Assembly: GCA_035640455.1 (NCBI GenBank) | Contig: DASQWB010000124.1 | Span: forward strand, 1-22,490 | Direction: 5' to 3' | Length of the DNA stretch: 22,490 bases | Source: AC-50 sp035640455 | GTDB lineage: Bacteria; Actinomycetota; Thermoleophilia; Gaiellales; Gaiellaceae | Shown here: positions 8,785 to 16,339 of the stretch, one piece after another | Layout: each line of letters starts with the position of its first letter | Position numbering within the stretch: the first letter of the stretch is position 1 | Position numbers and translations under genes: made by a program | Notes under the pieces: generated by a model | The model's database searches: none | What the model was told of the DNA's origin: nothing | The model's input: only the letters and a program-made list of their open reading frames with translations

Positions 8785-9594
8785 GTGAGCATCGCATCCG
8801 TCGAGCTGCACTCCTCCGCGCACCGCGGCGCGGTCGAGTACGTCATCGAAGAGGTTGGCGAGCGGCTCGACGAGCGCTTCTCGCTCGAAGAGCTCGCCGC
8901 GCTCGTCTTCTTCAGCCCCTACCACTTCCACCGCATCTTCCGCCAGGTCACCGGCGTACCGCCCGGGCGCTTCTTCGGCGCGCTCCGCATCGAGGCTGCA
9001 AAGCGGCTGCTCCTCACCTCAGACCTGAGCGTGGGCGAGGTCTGCCTCGAGGTCGGGTACCGGAGCATCGGCACGTTCACCTCGCAGTTCTCGCGGCTCG
9101 TCGGCGTCTCCCCGCGGACGTTCCGCAACCTCGGCCAGGCGAACGGCTCCTTTCTTGCCGAAGCGGCTGAGCTCGCGCCGCCGCCTCCGCCGGCGGGCGC
9201 CACGCTCGCCGTCACCGGCCGGCTCGAGCTCGATGGCGACGAGCGCCCGCGCTCGGCGGCTGTCGGCCTCTTCCCGACGCCGCTCGCCGAGGGCCGGCCC
9301 ATCGCCTGCGCGCTCGCCGCCGCGCCGGGCCGCTACGAGCTCCGAGCCGACTGCGCGGGGAGCTTCCACGTGCTGGCCGTCACGGTCGAGCCGGCGGCCG
9401 ACTGGCGCGGCCTGCTGCTGCACGGGGCCGACCTGCGCGTCGCTTCGAGCCGAGGGCCCGTCCGGATGCGCGCCGGCGCTCCGCCGCGGGCTGTCGATCT
9501 CGTCCTGCGGCCGCGTCGCCTCGTCGACCCGCCGATTCTCGTCCCGCCGGTCCTGCTCGCCCTCGCGCCCGCGCAGAAGGGTCGCGCCGCGTGA
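8785..9594 (+). CDS. AraC-family transcriptional regulator with N-terminal HTH
   Basis: This 269-residue protein has an AraC/XylS double helix-turn-helix at about 15-115: FSLEELAALVFFSPYHFHRIF for the first half, then LSVGEVCLEVGYRSIGTFTSQFSR and GVSPRTFRN for the second. In most AraC proteins the HTH is C-terminal; here it comes first. It is followed by a Pro-rich linker and about 130 residues of probable beta structure (TLAVTGRLEL, AAPGRYELRA, FHVLAVTVEP) that I cannot assign. The C-terminal part may sense a ligand or contact a partner. The GTG at 8785 is preferred because of GGAGG at 8772-8776; the ATG at 8770 would add five residues. The gene begins one base after the thioesterase stop and ends in a GTGA overlap with the methyltransferase gene, so it probably belongs to the enediyne transcript. 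Whether it controls that cluster is inference. Confidence 0.85.
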   Translation: MSIASVELHSSAHRGAVEYVIEEVGERLDERFSLEELAALVFFSPYHFHRIFRQVTGVPPGRFFGALRIEAAKRLLLTSDLSVGEVCLEVGYRSIGTFTSQFSRLVGVSPRTFRNLGQANGSFLAEAAELAPPPPPAGATLAVTGRLELDGDERPRSAAVGLFPTPLAEGRPIACALAAAPGRYELRADCAGSFHVLAVTVEPAADWRGLLLHGADLRVASSRGPVRMRAGAPPRAVDLVLRPRRLVDPPILVPPVLLALAPAQKGRAA

Positions 9595-10679
9595 TCCCGA
9601 CCGAGCCGATCGGCAGCATCCCGCGGCCGCGGAAGCTCGTCGGGGCGCTGCGCGCGGCGGAGGAGGGGCGCATCGCCACCGCCGAGCTCGAGCCGCTCTA
9701 CGAGGAGGCGGTGCGCGAGACGATCGCCCGGCTCGAGGAGACGGGTTCGCCGGTCGTCACCGACGGCGAGCAGCGGAAGCCGAGCTTCGCCACCTACCCG
9801 CTCGACGGCCTCGACGGCCTCGCGCCGGACGGCGTCCTCATCCCGTTCGAGGACGGCCACACGAGGCAGCTCCCGCGCCTGACGAAGGGGCCGTTCCGCT
9901 ACGCCGTCCACGCCGACGCCTATCTACAGGCGGCGAAGAGGCACGCGACGCGGCCGCTCAAGCAGGCCGTCATCTCGGCCTCGGCTCTGAGCCTCCTCTA
10001 CCCGGAGGAGGAGATCGACGGCTACCCGCGCGCGGCGTTCCTCGCCGACCTCGTCCGGGAGGCGGAGACGGACATCCGGCGCTGCCTGCGCGGAGGGGCA
10101 GCCCGTGTCCAGGTCGACTTCACCGAGGCGCGGCTGTCGCTCAAGCTCGACCCGTCCGGCTCGCTGCTCCGGCAGTTCGTCGACCTCAACAACCGGGTGC
10201 TCGAGCGGTTCGACGCCGACGAGCGCCGCCGGATCGGCGTGCACACCTGCCCGGGCGGCGACCTCGACGTGACGCACAGCGCCGACGTCGACTACGCGGA
10301 CCTCCTGCCGACGCTCTTCGAGCTTCGCGCCGGCGCCTTCTACGTCCAGCTCGCGAGCGAGCCGGACCGGCGCCGCGTCCTGGAGATCGTCCGCGAGTGC
10401 TCCCGGCCGGAGCAGCGGATCTTCGTCGGCGTGATCGACCCGCTCGACTCCCGCATCGAGCGGCCGGAGGAGGTGCGCGACCGGGTGCTCGAGGCGTCGG
10501 CCTTCGTCCCGCGCGAGCGGTTCGGCACGACCGACGACTGCGGCTTCTCGCCCTTCGCCGACGACACCTCCACCGAGCGTGAGGTCGCTTTCGCGAAGAT
10601 CCGCGCCCGCGTCGCCGGCACCGAGCTCGCGGCGCGCGAGCTCGGCCTCGCCGCTACGAGCGGTGGACGCCCATCGTGA
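9591..10679 (+). CDS. MetE C-terminal-domain-like zinc methyltransferase (cobalamin-independent methionine synthase family)
   Basis: This 362-residue protein resembles the stand-alone C-terminal barrel of cobalamin-independent methionine synthase (archaeal MetE/YxjG type). It lacks the N-terminal duplicate barrel of the approximately 750-residue E. coli enzyme. The start IPTEPIGSIPRP and DGEQRKPSF fit the family. Candidate zinc ligands are His218 and Cys220 (GVHTCPGGD), Cys317 (TTDDCGFSPF) and possibly Glu257 (QLASEP). Such enzymes move a methyl group to a thiol, usually homocysteine. The true donor and acceptor here are unknown, and short MetE-like proteins also act on other substrates. The GTG start overlaps the AraC stop. 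The 3' end overlaps the convergent dioxygenase gene by 26 bases (10654-10679). Its link to enediyne assembly rests on position alone. Confidence 0.85.
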   Translation: MIPTEPIGSIPRPRKLVGALRAAEEGRIATAELEPLYEEAVRETIARLEETGSPVVTDGEQRKPSFATYPLDGLDGLAPDGVLIPFEDGHTRQLPRLTKGPFRYAVHADAYLQAAKRHATRPLKQAVISASALSLLYPEEEIDGYPRAAFLADLVREAETDIRRCLRGGAARVQVDFTEARLSLKLDPSGSLLRQFVDLNNRVLERFDADERRRIGVHTCPGGDLDVTHSADVDYADLLPTLFELRAGAFYVQLASEPDRRRVLEIVRECSRPEQRIFVGVIDPLDSRIERPEEVRDRVLEASAFVPRERFGTTDDCGFSPFADDTSTEREVAFAKIRARVAGTELAARELGLAATSGGRPS

Positions 10680-11337
10680 TCGAGCCGAGGTAGCCGGCCC
10701 CGCTCCGGCGGAGGCGCAGCATCGACCGCCTGCCGCCGTTCCGGAACACCGAATCGGTCGCGTTTCGGGTGTCGCGTCCCCGCCGGCTCGAGTACGGCGC
10801 CTGCTTGTAGACCGAGTCCGTGAGCGCGTCGGGGAAGTAGAGCTGGCCCGTGTGGACGACCCGTCCGCCCAGGTGCACCTTCACGTGGATGTGCACGGTC
10901 CGGCCCATGTACCAGCCCGGGTACACGGTCCTGAAGGTGGCGATCCCCTTCGCGTTCGTCCGCTGGATGCCGCGCATGAACGTGCGATTCCTCGCTCCCT
11001 GCCCGAAGCCCGAGTAGATGCCCGCCGCATCGGCGTGCCAGATGTCGACCGCCGCGCCCTTGATCGGCTTGCACGTAGAGGCGCTCACGACCCGGAGCCG
11101 AAGGGTCAGCGGCGTGCCGGGACGACCTTCGGTGATGTTCCGGCGGACCTTCTCCTTCGGGATGTAGTACGGCCCTTCCGTCTGCTCGGGCGTGAGGACG
11201 CAGCCGACCGCGCCCGACTCGACGGCGTTCGGGCGGGCGCCTTCCGAGGAGGCGACCTTCCAGCCGCCGGCGGCGGCGAGGCCGGCGAGGAGGCCTCCCA
11301 GCTTGACCAGCGATCCGCGGCGCGTGAAGCGGTCCAT
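10654..11337 (-). CDS. Tat-exported intradiol ring-cleavage dioxygenase-like protein
   Basis: This 227-residue protein begins with a twin-arginine signal (TRRGSLVKLGG then a hydrophobic run to about residue 25), which predicts folded export. The mature part starts with a motif usual in this family (LTPEQTEGPYYIP) and continues with DIWHADAAGIYSGF and YPGWYMGRTVHIHVKV. These give the non-haem iron(III) ligand set: Tyr108, Tyr143 (or Tyr139), His149 and His151. Characterised relatives open catechols between the two hydroxyls with O2; for the secreted clade the physiological substrate is generally unknown. It lies 42 bases downstream of the RCC1-like gene on the same strand and may be cotranscribed. 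The C-terminal 40 residues are Arg/Ser-rich and less conserved. The TAG stop lies within the end of the convergent MetE-like gene. Confidence 0.9.
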   Translation of the reverse strand: MDRFTRRGSLVKLGGLLAGLAAAGGWKVASSEGARPNAVESGAVGCVLTPEQTEGPYYIPKEKVRRNITEGRPGTPLTLRLRVVSASTCKPIKGAAVDIWHADAAGIYSGFGQGARNRTFMRGIQRTNAKGIATFRTVYPGWYMGRTVHIHVKVHLGGRVVHTGQLYFPDALTDSVYKQAPYSSRRGRDTRNATDSVFRNGGRRSMLRLRRSGAGYLGSITMGVHRS

Positions 11338-11379
11338 GGCGGACGAACCTAGCGCCTCTACCTGAGAGGAGGATGAGAA

Positions 11380-12840
11380 TCAGCGCTTGCGGCCGCGGCT
11401 GACGGCGAGGTCGATCCTCGAACCGGCCGGGAGCACCAGCCCGGCGCGCCGGCTCTGCGAGATCACGACGCCCTTCTTCCGCTTGCGCGAGAAGACGTAG
11501 CGCACCGTCCCGGTGCGGCAGTGCCGCTTCACGATCGCCTGCTTCGCGGCGCGGAGCTTCTTGCCGACCACGTTCGGCACCGTGCACGGCTTGGGCTGCG
11601 CGGCCACCGACTCGACGACCTGTGGCGCCGGGTCATAGGCGCCGCCCCCGGGCTGGTCGTACTTGACCTCGCAGGTGCCGGTCCCGCTCGTCATCGTGAA
11701 CGTCGGGCCGGCGTTCGAGCAGGCGCCGGCGCTGCTGTACGTCACGGGAAGCCCGGAGCTGCTCGAGGCGGCGACGGTGAAGATCGTCCCGTCGATCGCC
11801 GTCGCGGGCGCGTGCGTGGTGACGGTGATCGTCTGCTCCAGCGGGTCGGAGAGGGCGAGGCTGTGGCCGCTGGCCGCGATCGCCGTCACGCCGCTCGTCG
11901 CCGTGGCCGGCACGGTGCAGGCCCCCGCGCTCCCTCCGTGGCAGCCCCAGGCGACCACGCCGCCGTCCTTCAGGGCGAGGCTGTGGTACTCGCCGGCCGC
12001 GATCGCCTTCACGCCGCTTCCCGCCGCGGGCGGGACGGCGCACTGGCCGAAGTCTAGGTTGAAGCCCCCGTTCGAGCCGCACCCCCAGGCGACGACGTTC
12101 CCGTCGCTTCGCAGCGCGAGGCTCTGGAAGAAGCCGGCGGCGATCGCGGTCACGCCGCTCTGCGCCGCCGCCGGCACGTTGCACTGCCCGTAGTCGGAGG
12201 GTTGCGGCGGGATCGTCGACGTCCCGCCGGTGCAGCCCCAGGCGACGACGCTGCCGTCGCTTCGCAGGGCGAGGCTGTGGTAGAGCCCGGCCGCAATCGC
12301 CGTGACGCCGCTCTGGGCCGCCGCCGGCACGGTGCACTGGCCCACGTTGTCGATGCCGCAGCCCCAAGCGAGGACGCGGCCGTTCTTCAGGGCCAGGCTG
12401 TCGTTGAAGCCGGCCGCGATCGCCGTGACGCCGCTCGAGGCCTCGGGCGGGACAGCGCACTGGCCCCAGTTGACGACCCCGCAGCCCCACGAGACGACGC
12501 GGCCGTCGCTCTTCAGGGCGAGGCCGTGGTAGGGGCCCGCCGCGATCGCGACCACACCGCTCTTGGCGGCCTCGGGCACGGCGCACTGCCCGGTGTCGCG
12601 GCCGCTGCCGCAGCCCCACGCGACGACGCCGCCGTCGCTCGTCAGCGCGAGGCTGACGAAGAGGCCCGCCGCGACCGCCCTCACGCCGCTTCCCGCCGCG
12701 GCCGGGACGGCGCACTGGCCGAAGTCGCTGAACTCGCAGCCCCAGGCGAGCACGGCGCCGTGTGGCCGTTCCGCTGCCGCCGGAAGCGGCGCGACGAGGA
12801 ACGCAGCGACGAGCAGGAGGACCCTCGGAGCCGCCCGCAT
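11380..12840 (-). CDS. Secreted RCC1-like seven-repeat protein with Ig-like and PASTA-like C-terminal domains
   Basis: This 486-residue protein starts at ATG 12840, chosen because it opens a clean signal peptide (RVLLLVAAFLVAPLPAAA, predicted cleavage after about residue 23). The 32 codons further upstream are Arg/Ser-rich and not signal-like. Residues of about 28-334 hold seven repeats of the form VVAWGC...GQCxVP...SGVxAIAAGxxHSLAL, an RCC1-type beta-propeller pattern. Each repeat normally has one Cys in WGC and one in GQC, which would suit disulfides outside the cell. Residues of about 335-417 look like an Ig-like or cadherin-like fold (TITVTTHAPATAIDG, SGLPVTYSS). Residues 418-486 resemble a PASTA domain (VPNVVGKKLRAAKQAI, GVVISQSRRAG, LPAGSRIDL). 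No enzymatic residues were seen. An adhesive or wall-binding role is inference. It lies in line with the upstream small ORF and the downstream dioxygenase. Confidence 0.85.
   Translation of the reverse strand: MRAAPRVLLLVAAFLVAPLPAAAERPHGAVLAWGCEFSDFGQCAVPAAAGSGVRAVAAGLFVSLALTSDGGVVAWGCGSGRDTGQCAVPEAAKSGVVAIAAGPYHGLALKSDGRVVSWGCGVVNWGQCAVPPEASSGVTAIAAGFNDSLALKNGRVLAWGCGIDNVGQCTVPAAAQSGVTAIAAGLYHSLALRSDGSVVAWGCTGGTSTIPPQPSDYGQCNVPAAAQSGVTAIAAGFFQSLALRSDGNVVAWGCGSNGGFNLDFGQCAVPPAAGSGVKAIAAGEYHSLALKDGGVVAWGCHGGSAGACTVPATATSGVTAIAASGHSLALSDPLEQTITVTTHAPATAIDGTIFTVAASSSSGLPVTYSSAGACSNAGPTFTMTSGTGTCEVKYDQPGGGAYDPAPQVVESVAAQPKPCTVPNVVGKKLRAAKQAIVKRHCRTGTVRYVFSRKRKKGVVISQSRRAGLVLPAGSRIDLAVSRGRKR
11870..12760. 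repeat. Seven imperfect tandem DNA repeats encoding the RCC1-like blades
   Basis: The core GCCGCGATCGCCGTSACGCC followed by a GC-rich run and GCACTGGCC (read on + strand) recurs starting near 11875, 11996, 12139, 12291, 12415, 12541 and 12670. The period is about 120-150 bases. It varies because two blades carry extra loop sequence (near 12050 and 12210). The repeats are coding and are explained by the protein repeats; recombination between copies could change blade number. Confidence 0.75.
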
Positions 12841-12871
12841 GGAGCCAAGATGACCCTTCTGCGCTCGAGCT

Positions 12872-13141
12872 TCAAGAGGCCGCGAGCAGGCGCTCCACCT
12901 CGAGCAGGAAGCCGAGCGGCGGCTCCCGCGTCTCAACCAGCTCGACGTCGAGGCGGATTCGCGCGATCGTCTTGCGGAGATCGCTGACGGCCGGCTCCGG
13001 CGCGCGCGTCAGGTCGTCTCCCTGCGCGGCGCCGCGCAGGAGATCGAGGACGCGCTCGCTCCGCAGCCTCGGCTCGAGGACGTCGACGGACGGCCGGCGG
13101 TGGCCCACCGACATCGAGAGGGAAGTGTCGTTCATGCGCAT
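12872..13141 (-). CDS. Small hypothetical protein (89 aa)
   Basis: I do not recognise this protein. Two ATG codons (13141 and 13135) could start it; GGA lies nine bases before the second. It appears coding because 82 of 89 codons end in G or C, as in neighbouring real genes, and because it sits in line with the RCC1-like gene 31 bases downstream. The sequence looks largely helical and charged (SERVLDLLRGAAQGDDL, VSDLRKTIARIRLDVELV, LGFLLEVERLLAAS), without signal peptide, membrane segment or Cys. It is divergent from the response regulator with only about 29 bases between starts, so any promoter for either gene must reach into the other. An alternative is that it is not translated and the strand is merely open by composition. 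Confidence 0.45.
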   Translation of the reverse strand: MRMNDTSLSMSVGHRRPSVDVLEPRLRSERVLDLLRGAAQGDDLTRAPEPAVSDLRKTIARIRLDVELVETREPPLGFLLEVERLLAAS

Positions 13142-13170
13142 TTCATCCGGAGCGCGTCACACTTCGGAGC

Positions 13171-13833
13171 GTGCGGGTGCTCGTGGTCGAGGACGAGCCG
13201 CGGATGGCGAGCGTCATCCGCCGCTCGCTCGAGAAGGAAGGGCTCGCGGCCGACCACGCCGGTCGCGGCGAGGACGCGCTCTGGATGGCGGCGGCGGTCG
13301 AGTACGACGCGATCGTCCTCGACGTGATGCTCCCGGGCCTGTCCGGATTCGACGTGTGCCGCCTGCTGCGCGACCGCGACGTATGGGCGCCCGTCCTGAT
13401 GCTCACGGCGCGGGAGGGCGTCGACGATCGCGTGCGCGGCCTCGACAGCGGCGCCGACGACTACCTCGTCAAGCCGTTCGCGCTCGCCGAGCTCCACGCG
13501 CGCCTGCGCTCGCTCGCGCGCCGCGGCCAGCCGGAGCGGCCGCCGGTGCTCGAGGTCGGCGACCTCCGGCTCGATCCGGCCCGCCGCGAGGTGCGCCGCG
13601 GCGAGGCGGCGATCGACCTGTCGGCGAAGGAGTTCGCGCTCCTCGAGACGCTGATGCGCCGGCCCGGCGAGGTGCTCTCCCGGCTCGAGCTGATCGAGCA
13701 CGCCTGGGACTTCGCCTACGAGACGCGCTCGAACGTCGTCGACGTCTACGTCCGCCGGCTGCGCCGCAAGCTCGGGGACGGCGCGATCGAGACGGTGCGC
13801 GGCGTCGGCTACCGGCTGCGCGAGGAGCGATGA
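13171..13833 (+). CDS. OmpR/PhoB-family response regulator
   Basis: This 220-residue protein has an N-terminal receiver domain with acidic pocket residues (VVEDEP), phosphoacceptor Asp51 (IVLDVMLPG), the switch Thr of LMLTA and Lys101 (DDYLVKPFA). The C-terminal winged helix begins with LEVGDLRLDPARREV and ends with RRLRRKLGDGAIETVRGVGYRL, the usual PhoB-type recognition helix and wing. It should bind DNA when phosphorylated by the kinase encoded next. The start is GTG 13171, which gives the familiar RVLVVEDE beginning. However, GGAG at 13166-13169 is better spaced for a second in-frame GTG at 13177, so the start is uncertain by two residues. The stop overlaps the kinase start (ATGA, 13830-13833). 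Confidence 0.95.
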   Translation: MRVLVVEDEPRMASVIRRSLEKEGLAADHAGRGEDALWMAAAVEYDAIVLDVMLPGLSGFDVCRLLRDRDVWAPVLMLTAREGVDDRVRGLDSGADDYLVKPFALAELHARLRSLARRGQPERPPVLEVGDLRLDPARREVRRGEAAIDLSAKEFALLETLMRRPGEVLSRLELIEHAWDFAYETRSNVVDVYVRRLRRKLGDGAIETVRGVGYRLREER

Positions 13834-15176
13834 AGCGCGTCCCGATCCGGCTTCGCGTGGCCGCGGCCTTTGCGATCGCCATGGCGCTCGTCCTCGCCGG
13901 CACCGGCGCGTTCGTCTACGCGCGGCTCGGCGCCGACCTCTCGCATGCCCTCGACCAGGACCTGCGCCTGCGCGCGCAGGATCTCTCGGCGCTCGTCCGG
14001 GAGCCGGGCACCTCGCTCCGCGCGGAGGCCGGGAGCGGCCGGCTCGTCGAGCAGGGCGAGAGCTTCGCGCAGCTCCTCGCGCGCGACGGCCGCGTGCTCG
14101 ACGCGACCCCGCCGCTCGGACGCCGCCCGCTGCTGAGCCCGGCGGAGATCCGCTCGGCCCGCAGCAGTCCGCGCTTCGTCGACGTGCCGTCCGTGCCCGG
14201 CCTCGACGAGCCGGCGCGCCTGCTCGCGACGCCGGTCGGGGGTCGCGTCCTCGTCGTCGGCGCGACGCGCGAGAACCGGGCCGAGGCTCTTCGCAACCTG
14301 CGGACCGAGCTCCTGATCGCGGGCCCGATCGCGCTCCTCCTCGCGACCGGCCTCGGCTACCTGCTGGCCGGCGCGGGCCTGCGTGCGGTCGAGGCGATGC
14401 GCTGGCGCGCAGAGGAGATCTCCGCCGACCGGCCGGGCGAGCGGCTGCCGGTGCCGCGGACCCGCGACGAGCTCGAGCGGCTCGGGGAGACGCTGAACGA
14501 GATGCTCGCGCGTCTCGAGGCGGCGCTCGAGCGCGAGCGCGGCTTCGTCGCCGAGGCGGGGCACGAGCTGCGGACGCCGCTCGCGCTCCTCCGCGCCGAG
14601 CTCGACTTCGCGCTCCACCACGCGGCGAGCGAGACGGAGTTGCGCGAGGCGCTGCGGGAGGCGAGCGCGGAGACCGACCGGCTCGTCCAGCTCGCGGGCG
14701 ACCTGCTGCTCATCGCGAGCTCCGACCGGGGCAAGCTTCGGCTTCGGCCCGAGCGGCTCTCGGCGCGCGACCTGCTGGCGAGCGTGAGCAACCGCTTCGC
14801 CTGGCGCGCGGCGGAGGCGGCGCGGCCGCTCGAGGTCGACGTGCCCGAGGAGCTCGCCTTCACGGGCGACCGGCTGCGGCTCGAGCAGGCGCTCGGCAAC
14901 CTCGTCGAGAACGGGCTCCGCCATGGCGAAGGCGCAGTCCGGGTCGAGGCGCGCTCGGTCGACGGCCGCGTCGAGTTCCACGTGCTCGACGAGGGCGCGG
15001 GCCTGCCGGCGGACTTCCTCCCGCGCGCGTTCCAGCGCTTCAGCCGTGCCGACGAGAGCCGGACGAGCGGTGGCGCGGGCCTCGGCCTCGCGATCGTCGC
15101 GGCGATCGCGGGCGCCCACGGCGGCAGCGCCCACGCGGAGGGCCGGGACGTCTGGATCAGCCTGCCGGGGCACTGA
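13830..15176 (+). CDS. Membrane sensor histidine kinase paired with the OmpR-type regulator
   Basis: This 448-residue protein has membrane helix 1 at about 8-31 and helix 2 at about 160-182, enclosing an approximately 125-residue extracytoplasmic sensor region. HAMP-like sequence (about 183-235) leads to the HisKA box with phospho-His245 (AEAGHELRTPLALLRAELD). The ATPase domain has an N box (LGNLVENGLRHG), a G1 box (LDEGAGLP), an F box (FQRFSRAD) and a G2 box (GGAGLGLAIV). All boxes expected of a working kinase are visible. The ATG overlaps the regulator stop. The signal sensed cannot be told from sequence; the sensor region is Arg- and Leu-rich with no Cys. A dehydrogenase gene follows after 26 bases and may be in the same transcript. 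Confidence 0.95.
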   Translation: MKRVPIRLRVAAAFAIAMALVLAGTGAFVYARLGADLSHALDQDLRLRAQDLSALVREPGTSLRAEAGSGRLVEQGESFAQLLARDGRVLDATPPLGRRPLLSPAEIRSARSSPRFVDVPSVPGLDEPARLLATPVGGRVLVVGATRENRAEALRNLRTELLIAGPIALLLATGLGYLLAGAGLRAVEAMRWRAEEISADRPGERLPVPRTRDELERLGETLNEMLARLEAALERERGFVAEAGHELRTPLALLRAELDFALHHAASETELREALREASAETDRLVQLAGDLLLIASSDRGKLRLRPERLSARDLLASVSNRFAWRAAEAARPLEVDVPEELAFTGDRLRLEQALGNLVENGLRHGEGAVRVEARSVDGRVEFHVLDEGAGLPADFLPRAFQRFSRADESRTSGGAGLGLAIVAAIAGAHGGSAHAEGRDVWISLPGH

Positions 15177-15202
15177 GCCCTGACCTCATAGGATCGGCGC
15201 GC

Positions 15203-16339
15203 ATGCGGGCGGCGGTCGTCGGTACCGGGTTCGTCGGCGTCCTCCACGTCGAGACGCTGCGCCGGCTCGGCGTCGAGGTGCTCGGCGTCGCCGGCTCCTC
15301 GCCGGAGCGGGCGCGCGCGAAGGGCCTGACCGTCCCGCTCCCGGAGCCCTACGACAGCTTCGAGGCGCTGCTCGACGACCCCCGCGTCGACGTCGTCCAC
15401 CTGACGACGCCGAACCACCTCCACTACGAGCAGGCGAAGGCCGTCTTCGCGGCGGGCAAGCACGTCGTCTGCGAGAAGCCGCTCGCGCTCGACTCGGCGC
15501 AGTCGGCGGAGCTCGTCGAGCTCGCCGCGCGCAGCGGGCTCGTCCACTGCACGAACTTCAACGTCCGCTTCTATCCGCACTGCCAGCAGGCGCGCGCGCT
15601 CGTCGCCGACGGCCGCCTCGGCGACGTCTGGAGCGTCCACGGCGGCTACCTCCAGGACTGGCTCCTCCTGCCGACCGATTGGAACTGGCGGCTCGAGCCG
15701 GAGAAGGGTGGCGAGCTGCGGGCCGTCTCGGACATGGGCTCCCACTGGCTCGATCTCGTGCAGTTCGTGACCGGACGCCGTGTCGTCGAGGTCGTGGCCG
15801 ACCTTGCGACGACGATCACGATCCGTCGGCGCCCCGTCGGCGAGGTGGAGACGTTCGCGACCGCGGCCGACGTCGAGCGCGAGGACGCGCCGATGTCGAC
15901 CGAGGACCTCGCCCACGTGCTCGTTCGCTTCGACGGCGGCGCCCTCGGCTCGGCCGTCGTCTCGCACGTGAGCGCCGGGCGCAAGAACTCGCTCCGCTTC
16001 GAGGTCGACGGCTCGCTCGGAGCGCTCGGCTGGGACTCCGAGCGGCCCGAGGAGCTCTGGCTCGGCCACCGCGGCCGCCCCAACGAGGTGCTGCTGCGCA
16101 GCCCTGCGCTCCTCGAGCCGGAGGCGGCGATCCGGACGACGCTCCCGGCCGGCCACGCGGAAGGGTTCGCCGACACGTTCAAGGAGCTCTACCGTGCCGT
16201 CTACGCGGCCGTGGCCGCAGGGGGCATGCCGGACGAGCCCGACTTCCCGACCTTCGCCGACGGCCACCGCGAGAACGTGCTCGCCGAGGCGGTCCTGCGG
16301 AGCGCCCGCGAGCGGCGCTGGGTCGAGGTGCCGGCGTGA
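15203..16339 (+). CDS. Gfo/Idh/MocA-family NAD(P)-dependent oxidoreductase
   Basis: This 378-residue protein has an N-terminal Rossmann fold with GTGFVG (7-12) for the dinucleotide and the family signature CEKPLAL with Lys92. Then come the substrate-side residues NFNVRFYP and DMGSHWLDLVQF, where the Asp...His pair is the usual catalytic arrangement of the C-terminal alpha/beta domain. Family members oxidise or reduce sugar hydroxyls, inositols or related compounds; the substrate cannot be named here. AGGA at 15190-15193, nine bases before the ATG, supports the start. The stop overlaps the cytidine deaminase start (GTGA, 16336-16339), so the two are probably cotranslated, although they have no evident shared pathway. 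Confidence 0.92.
   Translation: MRAAVVGTGFVGVLHVETLRRLGVEVLGVAGSSPERARAKGLTVPLPEPYDSFEALLDDPRVDVVHLTTPNHLHYEQAKAVFAAGKHVVCEKPLALDSAQSAELVELAARSGLVHCTNFNVRFYPHCQQARALVADGRLGDVWSVHGGYLQDWLLLPTDWNWRLEPEKGGELRAVSDMGSHWLDLVQFVTGRRVVEVVADLATTITIRRRPVGEVETFATAADVEREDAPMSTEDLAHVLVRFDGGALGSAVVSHVSAGRKNSLRFEVDGSLGALGWDSERPEELWLGHRGRPNEVLLRSPALLEPEAAIRTTLPAGHAEGFADTFKELYRAVYAAVAAGGMPDEPDFPTFADGHRENVLAEAVLRSARERRWVEVPA

Noticed and set aside
11355..11369. Hairpin CCTCT-ACCTG-AGAGG between the RCC1-like and dioxygenase genes
   Set aside because: A five-base stem without a T-run is too weak to call a terminator, and the two genes seem to be one operon.
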